This document shows positions 4,793 to 5,194 of a DNA stretch of 5,194 nucleotides, in pieces; the stretch's first letter is position 1, and the number at the start of each line of letters is the position of its first letter. The notes under the pieces were generated by a model, which made no database searches, was not told the DNA's origin, and saw only the letters and a list, made by a program, of their open reading frames with translations. Source of the stretch: a bacterium. Its GTDB lineage: Bacteria > SZUA-79 > Acidulodesulfobacterales > Acidulodesulfobacteraceae. The stretch covers positions 1 to 5,194 of the forward strand of contig JAKACI010000123.1 in assembly GCA_021821565.1 (NCBI GenBank). Reading direction: 5' to 3'. Position numbers and translations under genes: made by a program.

Positions 4793-5194
4793 TTAATATT
4801 TTTTTGCAAATGCGCCAAATAAAATAGCTGCCGTAATTAGCATTGCCGCAACGACGGAATAAGCCGCAATATAATTATAATAGCTAAAAGCAACACCTAT
4901 AATAACAGGTCCTAATATAAACCCTAAATCACTCAATGTTCTGTATATCCCGATCGCTTCTTCATAATGATTTTTATCAACGCTGTCCATTAAATATAAA
5001 TTTCTTGCAGGACCTGAAAATCCTCCTCCGGCGCTTAAAAGTATAATAGAAGCAATAAAACCGTCTAAATTTTTAAATATTATAAACCATAGCATACCTG
5101 ATGCCGAAATAGCAAAGGATATAACTATTGACCTTTTAATGCCTAATTTATTAATTACTCTGTCGGAGTAATATGTCAATGCAACTCCGATAAG
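4793..5194 (-). CDS. Major facilitator superfamily transporter, C-terminal part
   Basis: Inner-membrane secondary transporter; only its last 133 residues are in the window. The reading frame stays open to base 5194 (LIGVALTYYSDRV ...), so the gene continues beyond the right edge, and the TTG at 5179 should not be taken as its start. The first visible segment, YYSDRVINKLGIKRS, resembles the MFS motif A (G-x3-D-R/K ... G-R/K-R/K) found in the loop between helices 2-3 and again between 8-9. Four hydrophobic segments follow: SIVISFAISASGMLWFIIF, the glycine-rich FIASIILLSAGGGFSGPA, LGFILGPVIIGVAFSYY and AAYSVVAAMLITAAILFGAF. This fits helices 9-12 of a 12-helix protein, ending in FAKKY. The GFSGPARNLYLMDSV segment is typical of drug- or metabolite-efflux MFS proteins, but the substrate cannot be assigned. 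It converges on the coiled-coil gene with 44 bp between stops. Confidence 0.85.
   Translation of the reverse strand, partial: LIGVALTYYSDRVINKLGIKRSIVISFAISASGMLWFIIFKNLDGFIASIILLSAGGGFSGPARNLYLMDSVDKNHYEEAIGIYRTLSDLGFILGPVIIGVAFSYYNYIAAYSVVAAMLITAAILFGAFAKKY

Noticed and set aside
5177..5179. TTG (minus strand) as the start of the MFS gene
   Set aside because: The frame stays open to the window edge and the protein would begin in the middle of a motif A-like loop; the gene is simply cut by the window.

Overview
The window is AT-rich bacterial DNA with densely packed genes. PilV-, PilW- and PilX-like type IV prepilins, plus a possible lipoprotein signal peptide, point to a Gram-negative (diderm) bacterium with a low-GC genome. 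Nothing here fixes the taxon. The perfect inverted repeat at the left edge and a partly diverged duplication suggest either a metagenome or single-cell assembly, or a locally rearranged pilus locus.

Layout. (1) Positions 1-2323, plus strand: a minor-pilin cluster in the order PilV-like (39-647), PilW-like (806-1354), PilX-like (1745-2323). These would be inner-membrane prepilins cut by PilD and built into the tip or priming complex of a type IV pilus or a type II secretion pseudopilus. The first gene has an unreliable 5' end, because bases 1-60 are an exact reverse complement of 165-224 inside the same gene. (2) The 3' end of the PilW-like gene is rearranged. A roughly 135-bp segment coding for its C-terminal module occurs twice in tandem (1227-1363 and 1366-1496), and both copies end in a T5 run followed by TAG. 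Skipping one T in each run would join three consecutive frames into one 290-residue pilin. The last of these frames (1432-1680) can also be read as a separate small lipoprotein overlapping the pilin tail. This is the most interesting part of the window. (3) Positions 2421-3350: a tandem-domain universal stress protein (UspA family), preceded by three 15-bp tandem repeats. (4) Positions 3351-3612: a repeat- and palindrome-rich AT spacer leading into a VIT1/CCC1-type iron/manganese transporter (3613-4329). (5) Positions 4330-4748: a promoter-like region with a perfect 36-bp palindrome, then a small coiled-coil protein and a probable terminator. (6) Positions 4793-5194, minus strand: the C-terminal part of a major facilitator superfamily transporter running off the right edge.

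The three pilin genes plausibly form one operon and act together. The Usp, the VIT transporter and the coiled-coil gene are on the same strand but separated by longer spacers, and the sequence shows no functional link to the pili. The MFS gene converges on the coiled-coil gene.
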